Positions 1 through 11,580 of a stretch of 64,000 nt of DNA are shown here, one piece after another. The position numbers and the translations under genes are program-made. Source of the DNA: Glebionis coronaria (Eukaryota > Streptophyta > Magnoliopsida > Asterales > Asteraceae); contig CM046878.1 of the NCBI GenBank assembly GCA_025667525.1, forward strand, positions 82,666,196-82,730,195, in the 5' to 3' direction. Positions within the stretch are counted from its first letter, which is position 1; the number at the start of each line of letters is the position of its first letter. The notes below the pieces were generated by a model. It saw nothing but the letters and a program-made list of their open reading frames with translations. It was not told where the DNA came from and ran no database searches.

Positions 1-686
1 TATTGAAAGATCATTAGCCTTGGCTTTGTGAAAGTAGAACAACACAACACAACAAGTATTTTTAAATTAAAGATGTCACAAGATTGCATTTATATTTCAA
101 ATTAAACTTCGTTCTATTGGTTGTTTTTTGTATTAGGTTCTATAACTTATATGACTTTGTACGAGTTCTTTTTATTGATGTAGTATGCGTTCATCTAAAA
201 AAATTTGACCCTCTGACTACAAAAACAACAATAACAACAACATTAAAAATATTTAGTACACTAAAAACTTAGTGTAATAGGCTAGCTGGTAAACATTAAA
301 AGAGTAAAAATGATGATAAGACCGGATGGAATGAGGTGTGGGTTTCTTGTTGTCATATCAGCGTCATCTCAGTTTTCTCTCGTCACTCACACAAATCACA
401 TTTCAACCGTAGTGATGATAGGAAACTAACTTTATACAAAATATACATCACTAAATACTCATCAAGAACCTTCAGGGCCTAAATTAAATAAAAACAGGAG
501 TGGGATTTATCCCCTAAAAAGAAAGTTTGAGGCGTGCATACTGCCCAATTGGATATCACTGTAAGCTCGAATCACTAACTACTAACTCTCCGTTCCAAAA
601 AAAAAAATACTTACACACTCACAAACTAATAACAGAGTAAAAGAAATAAAAAATTGGCCCACAAAAGTGTAACTCGCAGTGGTAGA
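1..686. repeat. Flank segment S, copy 1 (partial)
   Basis: First of four copies of an approximately 0.85 kb segment that precedes each gypsy-like LTR (others at 6934-7795, 43091-43931, 50076-50942). Position 1 matches 7111 and 43272, so the window opens inside it. It is non-coding and contains an AAC/AAT-rich microsatellite-like patch near 220-245. No gene or known transposon end was recognised. It abuts the LTR start at 687 with the flank GTAGA. Confidence 0.8.
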
Positions 687-3600
687 TGTGACAACCCGTA
701 AATTTAAACTCATTATTAATCTAAAGAATAAGATAATTATCACTACAATTTTTTCTTCAATAAAACACTGTAAATCATAAACAAGAAGATATCTAAAAAT
801 TAAAAAAATGATATTATCACTAATAATACATACGGCGGACTATATGATTATTCTAGTTATATAGAAATTTATATGTTACGTGTTTAATTACTACAAAGTA
901 GAAAATAATTACTGTGTTATCTAAAAACCGTGATTTACTCTAACTGGAGGCCATCCAACTAAAAGCTTATGTGTTTTATATGTCTTAGGTTAAATGAATT
1001 ATTTTAAGTTTATAGGTCATGTTAACCACTAGATTATAATTGTTAACGTAGATTATCGAAATCACCGTTAATTATTAATTGAAAGTTATATAAAAATTTT
1101 CAACTCACGATGTATTTAAAACAATATATGATGGAATATTAAAAGTATATAAATAATATATTTATCACTTTTAATTTATTTTCAAAGTTTTAGATAATTT
1201 ACTTAGGTAATCGTATTTTATTTATTATTTAATTATAAAATATCGTTTTTATGGAAAAATGATCACCAAACTGTGTAAATCAATTTTATCAACTAAGAAC
1301 TAAGAAAATTAAAACTTCATAATTAATCAATGGAACATATTTAAATTATTACATGACTAGAAATAAGCTCGTAAAAATTTTTAAAAGCCCATAAGTAATT
1401 TTAAATACCCGTAAACCTCAAATAAACCAAACTAATTGTACCTAAACTCAAGTTAGCCAATTTCAATCACTACTTAGTGAAAATTTCGTGGCTTTAAGCA
1501 TTAAGAAATTATTAGGCCATATATGTTAGCTAGAAAATAGGAAATATATAGAATTATCACCTTTATAAGTTATTTACAAGATATATACTTGCCTAAATTA
1601 ATTCTCATTGTTTCTAGCTTAAATAATTCGACCCATAACTCCTCCATATGTCCTACCCACGTTCATAATGCAAGGATAAGTTGTTTCATCCCTCAAAATA
1701 CTCCACAAACCAATGTCATGTTATCTTCCTACTGTTCTATCCCTTCTTCTTAATTTCCAACCTTATGTACTGATTTTTTTTATCATAATTGGAGCTCTAA
1801 AGTTAAGGTTTATTCAGCTTACAAAAGAAGAAGTTCAATACTTGTGATTTTCTATCCCAAAACTTAAGCAAAAAATCAAATTGAACCAATCTTTCCCTTT
1901 TGTTTCTACCATCACTCATCACCACCCTAAACTACCATCACCGCCATCATTGGTACTCCTAATAACTCCTAAACGTCAGTCCTAAACACCATTGAAAATA
2001 ACCTCGAAGTTCATGTCTTGAAGTGCCATAGAAACAAAACCCTAGCTAAATCGAATTAGGGTTTTCAACAAAACCCTAGTTTCGTAAACGTGGGTTCTGA
2101 ATTTCTTTTGCTTTATGTATCCTACAGAATCAAGCACCTTTATATCTAGTTTTTTTAAGTAATCACGAGTCCAAGATTTCGTTGCCAAAAGGGTTCGTGT
2201 CCTAGCTTTGGAGTTATAGTGAAACCGAGACCAAATTAGGGCATTCTAGGGCATAAACTTGATCAAACCACCAATCCAATGTAAGCAGTGTAATACTTAG
2301 TCTTAAATAAGTTATTATGCATGTTAAACATTGATCTAGTGGTGCTTAAAGTTTATAAATACTTCATAAGTAATAAAAGTCGTTAAAAAGCCTTATTTGG
2401 TAGATTAAAGCTCTTGCACGTTTCCCGAGGTAGACACCTCCCCCTGAAATTCTGTCATACACTAAAATACTAGACCTTATTAAGAGTCCATAGCCTCTTG
2501 AATCACTTAAAACGGAGTTATAACGAACCGATAAACTTGAACTGAAAGTTTAATTAAAAACATTAAAATATGTCAAAGCCTCTTAGAGGCCGAATGGGTG
2601 AGTCATGTTTGGACGCGATTTCGAGCCTCTTAGAGGCCGAATGGGTAAATTTTGCTCAAGGACAACATTAATATTCACCTGGCCTAGATTCTAAAACCGT
2701 AAGCCGTTTTACCTAATAGTTAATGACCAGTAAGATACACAGTCTTCAAAGTTTCTGAAAAACTATCTTGTCTAGTGTTAAACTGGTTGGAAATACGTTT
2801 TTGTAAGCTAAAATTGACCCACTTAAAGTCCGAATCACAACTAGCCAATAAAGATCATTATCCGATCCTACCAGGTGGGATATCTATAGAAACTTCGTTT
2901 GTGTCATAACTCTAAAGTATGCAAAAGTTACGGGCTCTCAAAATAGGCCCGTTGAACATTTTTCAAATTTTGGAAAGTGTTCAAAATGGTCATTTTATGT
3001 AGTATTTCAACTAGTAACATGTATTGTAATACGCCTAGTTAAATTCCGAGTTTATATAATTGATCGTTAGATATTACACTAAAAAAATGGTGTTTTTGCG
3101 AAACCCTGATTACTTATCTGTCTTTTAAATATCGTTAAATGACATTGGATGTAAAAATCATAAATTATACATAATGTGTTGATCTAATAATCACACCTTT
3201 TATGAAATTTAAAACCGTTAATAAAAAACACGGAAACCTAATTCATAAAAATATGATTTTTATTATTTAAAATCTATTAAAGAAATTGATACGTTAGTTA
3301 TTATCAAAACTTGATAGATTTGGATTAATTTTAATTCATATCAACATATCAATGATTTTATAATGCATAACATGAATCATGTTAATCTAACAAAAGTGAC
3401 ACACGATAGTAGCTCTCAAAATAATTAAGAAAACGATTTTAATTGTAGAACACTAGATTCTCAGATTCGTACTCTTGTAGGAATTAAATAAAACTTATAT
3501 CATAATAATATTATCTTCAAAACACAGATAACTAAATATTACTTGAATACATATCAACCTATAAATGATTTTATAATGCATCACATGAATATAAAATATT

Positions 3601-4478
3601 AGTTATTTATAAAAATGTAGTTTAAAAGAATGAAACCTACCCATAAAGAATTAAAAGAACTAAAACCGATTAATAACCAGAAACATTTATAAAACTTAAG
3701 TTGTTATTAATCCAGCCTAAGCACCAACTAAGGAACAGGTTCGTACATGCATGTCACAATCATCAAGCATATAGTTAATATGTGTTATCATGTTTAGGTT
3801 ATCACTAAAGTTCTACTTTATTTCTGCAACTACTTCCGTCTACAAGGTGAGTTTATAGCCCCTCTTTCTACTTGTTTTATCATCTTTTGGGGTGAGAACA
3901 TTGCTTGATTTTAACGCATGAACACAAGTACTTAAAATGATTTACTATGTCTAAGTCCCAAACATAACCCAAATGAAAACTACCCACGAATCGTGAACCG
4001 TTAGTCACCTAGCTGGGTTACAGCGAAGTGAGCGCGAATGTTATGGATATATCAGAACTGACACTCCTATTTACTGTGAATGGGTCCGTTCAAGTAAATA
4101 CAATTTCATTTGAGGATAACGGGTGACTGGGGTTAGTCACCTGCATGGGCACACACGAAGTCAGTTAGACTCGTTAACGCATCAGTGTCATGAGCTTAGA
4201 TAGTAGTAAATGCTTTTCTAGTGAATTATAGGGTTACTATGTTCACAAACATAAGGAAATCTTGTGGTTCATTTTATACTAAAAAAAATCAAACCTATGA
4301 ACTCACCAACTTTATGTTGAAGCTTTAGCAATATTTTTCTAAGGAATGCTAATGTATGGAGTATGCATTGTTGTTTTGTCATGTAGAGGTTGTTCTCTCG
4401 CATCAAGTCCTCTTCATGCCATGAAGTCGCAACCTAAATTTAGTCTTCCGCTGCTGTTAAATTTGGGGGTTTAAAGAA
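687..4478 (+). repeat. 5' LTR of E1
   Basis: This is about 3.8 kb from TGTGACAACCCG to just before the primer site. The same sequence recurs at 5088, 7796, 32800, 43932, 48188, 50943 and 55269. It contains a doubled CCTCTTAGAGGCC-type palindrome at about 2580-2640, shared only with the copy at 43932, and a cluster of AAACCCTA motifs near 2038-2085. The exact 3' end is uncertain: two 3' LTR copies depart from it at about position 4343. Confidence 0.75.
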
Positions 4479-4490
4479 TGGTATCAGACC
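4479..4490 (+). promoter_or_regulatory. Primer-binding site of E1
   Basis: TGGTATCAGACC is a one-base variant of TGGTATCAGAGC, the complement of the 3' end of initiator methionine tRNA used by many plant LTR elements. Equivalent sites lie at 32186, 47590 and 54657. Confidence 0.75.
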
Positions 4491-5074
4491 TTGATTATAG
4501 AGAACTAGGTTGCATTAGTAACGCTAGACTATAATCGGCTCTAAATTGCATGATAAAATGACATAGCAACCATCTTGTGTTAGATCCTTATCGAAAGCTA
4601 AATTGTTTTACATGGTATTTTCATTTACTAGACTACTAAGTGTTACTAAGAAAAATATGTTTTGTGGGACTATGCATGGTCACCCATGGGTGTGGGATGA
4701 CGTAACCTAGTGGTTTTCAATCTAGTATTACAATAGTACACAACATGTCATGCTCTATCTAGTCAACTGTTAATTAATTGTAAGATATAGTGAAAATATG
4801 AAAAAAAAAGAGGTGATGAAAAAGAGGATGTTATATGTTGTATCTGGAATATACATAGCCTGATCACCTATGTATAATTTAGATAGAACAATAGTGTGCT
4901 CGTAGTAGTTACCAGAAATATCAAAATGAATAAAAAATCACTAAGAATAAAAGTAATAACTTTTTCTACCATACGCTAAACGTATAGGAGATTTTTTTAC
5001 CACTCGACATTCTCGTCTTCTTCTCGACAAATACGCTAACGTATACGGCGCTTTAATTTTGGGACTAAACCTTT
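4491..5074 (+). other. Non-coding internal region of E1
   Basis: This is about 0.58 kb between the primer site and purine tract, with stops in all frames and no gag or pol motif. Only the last dozen codons before the LTR (about 5056-5100) read like the end of a gypsy polyprotein running into the LTR (LRWGECDNP). The region is conserved in all four elements, so it probably holds signals needed in cis for replication (inference). Confidence 0.65.
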
Positions 5075-5087
5075 AAGGTGGGGTGAA
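5075..5087 (+). promoter_or_regulatory. Polypurine tract of E1
   Basis: AAGGTGGGGTGAA directly precedes the second LTR's TGTGACAACC. It would prime plus-strand synthesis. The same tract is found at 32787-32799, 48175-48187 and 55256-55268. Confidence 0.7.
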
Positions 5088-6933
5088 TGTGACAACCCGT
5101 AAATTTGAACTCATTATTGATCCAAAGAATAAGATAATTATCACTACAATTTTTTTTAATAAAACACTGTAAATCATAAACAAGAAGATATATAAAAACT
5201 AAAAAAATGATATTATCACTAACAATACATACAACGGACTATATGATTATTTTGGTTAAACATAAATTTTTATGTTACGTGTTTAATTGCTGCAAAGTGG
5301 AAAATAATTACCGTGTTATCTAAAAGCCGTGATTTACTCTAACTGGAGGCCATCCAACTAAAAGCTTATGTGTTTTGTATGTTTTAGGTTAAATGAATTA
5401 TTTTAAGTTTATAGGTCATATAAAAGTCAATAGTAATTTATTTTAATAATTAACGTAAATTATTCGAAATCACCGTTAATTATTAATAGAAAGTTTTATA
5501 AACGTTTTCAACTCACGATTTTTATAAAACAATATATGATGGATTATAAAAAGTCTATAAATCATATATTGATCACTTTTAATTTATTTTCAACGTTTTA
5601 GATAATTTACTGAGGTAATCGTATTTTATTCATTATTTAATTATAAAATATCGTTTTTATGGAAAAATGATCACGAAAATGTGTAAATTAATTTTATCAA
5701 CTAAGAACTAAGAAAATTAATTTGAAAACTTCATAATTAATCATTGGAACATAATTAAATTATTAAATGACTAGAAATAAGCCTGTAATTAATTTTAAAA
5801 GCCCGTAAGTAATTTTAGAGACACGTAAACCTCAAATAAACCAAACTAATTGTACCTAAACTTAAGTTAGCCCATTTTAATCACTATTTAGTGACAATTT
5901 CGTGGCTTTAAGCCTTAGGAAATTATTAGGCCAGATATGTTAGCTAGATAATAGGAAATATATAGAATTATCACCATTATAAGTTATTTACAAGATATAT
6001 ACTTGCCTAAATTATTCCTCCTTGTTTCTAGCTTAAATAATTCGACCCATATCTCCTCCATATGTCCTACCCACGTTCATAATGCAAGGAAGAGCTGTTT
6101 CATCTCTAAAAATACTCCACAAACCAATTTCATGTTATCTTCCTTGTGTTCTAATCCCTTCTTCTTAATTTCCAGCATTATGTACTGATTTTCTATAATA
6201 ATTGGAGCTCTAAAGGTAAGTATATTCAGCTTATAAATAAGGAGTTCAATACTTGTGATTGTCTATCCCAAAACATAAGTATAAAATCAAATTGAACCCT
6301 TCTTCCCCTTTGTTTCTGCCATCACTCATCACCACCATAAACCGCCATCACAACCATCATTGGTACTCCTAATAACTCCTAAACATCAGTCCTAAACACC
6401 TTGAAAACAGCCTCGAAGTTCGTACCTTGAAGTGCCATAGAAAAGAAACCTAGCTAAATCGAATTAAGGTTTTCAACAAAACCCTAGTTTCGTAAACGTG
6501 GGTTCTGAATTTCTTTTGCTTTGTGTATCCAACAGAAGCAAGCACCTTTATATCTAGTTGTTTAAGTAGTCACGAGTCTAAGATTTCGTTGCCAAAAGGG
6601 TTCGTGTCCTAGCTTTGGAGTTATAGTGAAATCGAGACCAAATTAGGGCATTTTAGGGCGTAAAATTGATCACACCACCAATCCAATGTAAGCAGTGTAA
6701 TGCTTAGTCTTAAATAAATTATTATGCATGTTTAACCTCGATCTAGTGGTGCGTAAAGTTTATAAATACTTCGTAAGTAATAAAAGTCTTCAATAAGCCT
6801 TATTTGGTAGATTAAAGCTCTTGCATGTTTCCCGAGGTAGACACCTCCCCCTGAAATTCGGTCATACACTAAAATACTAGACCTTATTATGAATCCATAA
6901 CCTCTTGAATATTTCAATAACAACATTAAAATC
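5088..6933 (+). repeat. 3' LTR of E1, truncated
   Basis: Matches the first half of the LTR, then carries a deletion near 6910 and stops at ATTAAAATC, where segment S (AGTATCCC) starts. The same junction occurs at 50075/50076 in the second block, so it predates the block duplication. Confidence 0.8.
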
Positions 6934-7795
6934 AGTATCCCTAGTTTTTAAATGAGAGACTATGGATACAAACACAAAATACAAGGCATTAACACACATT
7001 AGAAGACCAAGCACGCTAGTACATAGAACAAAAAGCAAGACTAGTATACTAGCATCATGAGTAATCAACTCAATTGATCACACATCAAATCGATAAGCTA
7101 GTATGTGTTCTATATTGAAAGATCATGAGTGTTTAGCCTTGGCTTTGTGAAAGTATAACAACACAACACAAAAAGTCTTTTCAAATTAAAGATGTCACAA
7201 GATTGCATTTATATTTCAAATTAAACTTCGTTCTATTGATTGTTTTTTGTATTAGATTCTATAACTTATATGACTTTGTACGAGTTCTTTTTATTGATGT
7301 AGTATGCGTTCATCTAAATTCGACCCTATGACTACAAAAACAACAATAACAACAACATTAAAAATAATTAGTACACTAAAAACTTAGTGTAATAAGATAG
7401 CTGGTAATTACAAGAGTAAAAATGATGATAAGGCTGGATGGAATGAGGTGTGGGTTTCTTGTTGTCATATCAGCGTCATCTCAGTTTTCTCTCGCCACTT
7501 ACGCAGATCACATTTCAACCGTAGTGATGATAGGAAACTAACTTTATACAAAATATACATCACTAAATACTCATCAAGAACCTTCAGGACCGAATTAAAT
7601 AAAAGCAGGAGTGTGATTTATCCCCTAAAAAGAAGGTTCGAGGCGTGCATACTGCCCACTTGGATATCACTGTAAGCTCGAATCACTAACTACTAACTCG
7701 CCGTTCCAAAAAAAAATACTTACACACTCAAAAACTAATAACAGAGTAAAAGAAATAAAAAATTGGCCCACAAAAGTGTAACTCGTAGGGGTAGA
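6934..7795. repeat. Flank segment S, copy 2
   Basis: Full-length copy beginning AGTATCCC and ending at the LTR start of E2. It has no credible coding sequence: the short ORFs in it are not kept intact in the other copies. Confidence 0.8.
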
Positions 7796-10572
7796 TGTGA
7801 CAACCCATAAATTTGAACTCACTATTAATCTTAAGAATAAGATAATTATCACTACATATTTTTCTTCAATAAAACACTGTAAATCATAAACAAGAAGATA
7901 TCTAAAAACTAAAAAATGATATTATCACTAATAATAAATACGATGGACTATATGATTATTTTGGTTATATAGAAATTTATATGTTACGTGTTTAATTACT
8001 GCAAAGTGGAAAATAATTATTGTGTTATCAGAAAACCGTGATTTACTCTAACTTGAGGCCATCCAACTAATAGCTTATGTGTTTTATATGTCTTAGGTTA
8101 AATGAATTATTTTAAGTTTATAGGTCATATAAACGTCAATATTAATTTATTTTAATAGTTAACGTAAATTACGAAATCACCGTTAATTATTAATAGAAAG
8201 TTATATAAACATTTTCAACTCACGATTTATTTAAAACAACATATGATGGACTATAAAAAGTTTAGAAATCATATATTTATCACTTTTAATTTATTTTCAA
8301 TGTTTCAGATAATTTACTGAGGTAATCGTATTTTATATATTATTTAATTATAAAATATCATTTTTATGGAAAAATGATCACGAAAATGTGTAAATTAATT
8401 TTATCAACTAAGAACTAAGAAAATTAATTTGTAAACTTCATAATTAATCATTGGAACATAATTAAATTATTACATGACTAGAAATAAGCCCTTAATTAAT
8501 TTTAAAAGCCCGTAAGTAATTTTAAAGACCCGTAAACCTTAAATAAACCAAACTAATTGTACCAAAACTCAAGTTAGCCCATTTCAATCACTACTTAGTG
8601 AAAATTTCGTGGCTTTAAGCATTAAGAAATTATTAGGCCAGATATGTTAGCTAGAAAATAGGAAATATATAGAATTAACACCTTTATAAGTTATTTACAA
8701 GATATATACCTGCCTAAATTATTTCTCCTTGTTTATAGCTTAAATAATTCGACCCATAACTCCTCCATATGTCCTACACACATTCATAATGCAAGGATGA
8801 GTTGTTTCATCCCTCAAAATACTCCAAAAACCAATTTCATGTTATCTTCCTACTGTTCTATCCCTTCTTCTTAATTTCCAGCCTTATGTACTATTTTTTT
8901 ATCATAATTGGAGCTCTAAAGTTAAGGTATATTCAGCTTACAAAACAAGAAGTTCAATACTTGTGATTGTCTATCCCAAAACATAAGCAGAAAATCAAAT
9001 TAAACCCTTCTTTCTCTTTTGTTTCTGCCATCACTCATCACCACCCTAAACTACCATCACCTCCATCATTGGTACTCCTAATAACTCATAAACATCAGTC
9101 CTAAACACCCTTGAAAACAACCTCGAAGTTCATGTCTTGAAGTGCCATAGAAACGAAACCCTAGCGAAATCGAATAAGGGTTTTCAACAAAACCCTAGTT
9201 TCGTAAACGTGGGTTCTGAATTTCTTTTGCTTTGTGTATCCTACAGAATCAAGCACCTTTATATCTAGTTGTTTAAGTAATCACGAGTCCAAGATTTCGT
9301 TGCCAAAAGGGTTCGTGTCCTAGCTTTGGAGTAATAGTGAAACCGAGACCAAATTAGGGCATTCTAGGGCGTAGACTTGATCAAACCACCAATCCTATGA
9401 AAGCAGTGTAATAACTAGTCTTAAATAAGTTATTATGCATGTTAAACCTCGATCTAGTGGTGCTTACAGTTTATAAATACTTCGTAAGTAATAAAAGTCG
9501 TTAAAAAGCCTTATTTGGTAAATTAAAGCTCTTGCACGTTTCTCGAGGTAGACACCTCCCCCTGAAATTATGTCATACACTAAAATACTAGACCTTATTA
9601 AGAATCCATAGCCTCTTGAATCACTTAAAATGTAGTTATAACAAACTGAGAAACTTGAACAAAAAAAATTAATTAAAAACATTAAAATATGTCAAAGCTG
9701 TGAAATATTCCAAGTCTGGAAGCTGTTTGGTCGGGTGAGTCATGTTTGGACGCGATTTCGAGCCTCTTAGAGGCCGAATGGGTAAATTTTTCTCAAGGAC
9801 AACATTAATATTCACCTGACCTAGTTTCTAAAACCGTAAGCCGTTTTACTTAATAGTTAATGACCAGTAAGATACACAGTCTTCAAAGTTTCTGAAAAAC
9901 TATCTTGTCAAGTGTTAAACTGGCTGGAACTATGTTTTTGTAAGCTAAAATTGACCCACTTAAAATCCGAATCACGACTAGCCTATAAAGATCATTATCC
10001 GATCCTACCAGGTGGGATATCAATAGAAACTTCGTTTGTGTCATAACTCTAAAGTATGTTAAAGTTACGGGCTCTCAAAATAGCCTCGTTGAACATTTTT
10101 CAAATTTTGGAAAGTGTTCAAAATGGCCATTTTATGTAGAATTTCAACTAGTAGCATGTATTATAAGACGCCTGGTTAAATTCCAAATTTATAAAATTGA
10201 TCGTTAGATATTACACTAAAAAATGGTGATTTTAAGAAACCCTAATTACTTATCTGTCTTTTAAATATCGTTAAATGACATTAGATGTAAAAATCGTAAA
10301 TTATACGTATTATGTTGATCTAATAATCACACCTTTTATAAAATTTAAAACCCTTAATAAACAAACACGGAAACCTAATTAATAAAAACTATGTTTTTTA
10401 TTATTTAAAATCTATTAAAGAAATTGATATGTTAGTTATTATCAAAACTTGATAAATTTGGATTAACTTTAATTCATATCAACATATCAATGATTTTATA
10501 ATGCATAACATGAATCATGTTAATCTATCGAAAGTGACACACGATAGTAGCTCTCAAAATAATGAAGAAAAC

Positions 10573-10577
10573 GATTT
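10573..10577. repeat. Target site duplication GATTT, left
   Basis: GATTT immediately left of the outer copia 5' LTR. The identical 5 bp lies at 31144-31148, right of the 3' LTR. Five base pairs is the usual size for copia insertions. Confidence 0.95.
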
Positions 10578-10900
10578 TGTTGGAAATACGTTTTTACGTA
10601 TTTAGGAAGGATCGGTCACTCCAATAATATATTCAAGTAATAGGCTCGTGATCCAGTTTGTAAACAATATAGTCCATATAGCCCACATGTAGGGTGGGCT
10701 ATATATACCCCCTCCTAGCATGTTAGGAGGGGCGGTTCATTTCATTTTACACTTTTTCATTTAATAAACTCACTTTCTCTCTCTACTTTTCTTTCCTCTC
10801 CTCTTTCTCTCTCTAGTTCATCTTCTCCTTCCTCCTTCTCCTCCATTCAATTAATAGATAAATCAAAGATTGCATAATCCTAGGAAATCGTAGACCTTCA
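10578..10900 (+). repeat. 5' LTR of outer copia element
   Basis: 323 bp, from TGTTGGAAATACG to GTAGACCTTCA. It holds a TATA box at 10700 flanked by two short inverted repeats, and a CT-rich tract at about 10785-10855 typical of plant LTR leaders. It is nearly identical to 30823-31143. Confidence 0.95.
10680..10732 (+). promoter_or_regulatory. TATA box between two inverted repeats
   Basis: TATATATA at 10700-10707. Upstream is AGCCCAC/GTGGGCT (10680-10686 with 10694-10700). Downstream is CCCCTCCTA/TAGGAGGGG (10709-10717 with 10724-10732). The second stem lies where the transcript should start, so it may form a hairpin at the RNA 5' end. The 3' LTR repeats it at 30925-30977. Confidence 0.6.
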
Positions 10901-10901
10901 A

Positions 10902-10913
10902 TTGGTATCAGAG
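10902..10913 (+). promoter_or_regulatory. Primer-binding site of outer element
   Basis: TTGGTATCAGAGCC one base after the LTR end. It matches the initiator-Met tRNA complement TGGTATCAGAGC used by most plant copia elements. Confidence 0.9.
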
Positions 10914-11400
10914 CCATGGTTATATCTTAGGATTTGCGTTTTTTATCTATTGATTTGATTGAAAAATCTTTTCTTTCTTTTAGTGTTGAGTTTTTGATGT
11001 CTCGTATTTTTTAAAATCATTTTTTTTATCTATCAATTATTTTTTTTAAATAATCAGTTTTCTATCATTTTGATCTTTCAAAATCACAAAGTATCAATTT
11101 TTTTTATTATTGTTTCTATCAAACTCATTGCCAAATCACCTGTCAAACAGTCCAATTTTTGTCCAAATAAATCAGTTTTTATTTGATTCAATCAATCAGT
11201 CAGTTTTGAGGATTAGTCAATGCTATTATTTGTTTTATTTTTTTTGTTTTTCTTAATAGAATTTGAGTATCTCGTCATCCAATTAATCAATTTTTTTCAG
11301 TCTGTTTCATAATATTTTTTTTTGACACACTTGGTCCAATATCTGTCCAACAGTCCTTCATCATCAAGGTTTTCAGCATCAACAAGAATCAAGAATTCTT
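10914..11400 (+). other. Untranslated leader, T-rich
   Basis: No ORF of interest and no recognised signal other than T-rich runs. It lies between the primer site and the 15-bp repeat and is probably the 5' untranslated RNA. Confidence 0.55.
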
Positions 11401-11580
11401 CCGAACGAAATACTTCCGAACGAAATACTTCCGAACGAAATACTTCCGAACGAAATACTTCCGGACGAAATACTTCCGAACGAAATAATTCCGAACGAAA
11501 TACTTCCGAACGAAATACTTCCAAACGAAATACTTCCGAACGAAATACTTCCGAACGAAGGTGTTCTGAACGAAGCTTTT
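11401..11580. repeat. 15-bp tandem repeat, 12 units
   Basis: CCGAACGAAATACTT repeats with period 15. Units 1-10 are near-exact (single changes at 11464, 11488 and 11523) and the last two are degenerate. Because 15 is a multiple of three, frames stay open through it on both strands and give repetitive Ser-Glu-Arg-Asn-Thr type peptides. I consider these by-products rather than genes. Confidence 0.95.

Larger units (their letters stand above)
687..6933 (+). mobile_element. Non-autonomous Ty3-gypsy-like element E1 (3' LTR truncated)
   Basis: The element has a 5' LTR at 687-4478, an internal region at 4479-5087 and a truncated 3' LTR at 5088-6933. LTRs start TGTGACAACCC. The primer site resembles the initiator-Met complement, and a purine tract directly precedes the second LTR start, which is the hallmark layout of an LTR retrotransposon. 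The TGTGACAACCC start and the residual codons just upstream of it suggest a Tekay/Del-like chromovirus ancestor (family knowledge, not checked). No ORF in the element encodes gag or pol. The 3' LTR stops after about 1.85 kb, where the next S segment begins, so the right end was lost by a tandem duplication. Confidence 0.75.

Noticed and set aside
84..272. Short ORFs in segment S and in gypsy-like LTRs (also 6003-6188, 6732-7068, 7448-7852, 9464-9682, 34361-34576, 43839-44030, 45828-46339, 49099-49284, 49758-49967, 50625-50816, 56700-57062)
   Set aside because: Not preserved between repeat copies and without motifs; expected by chance in LTR sequence.
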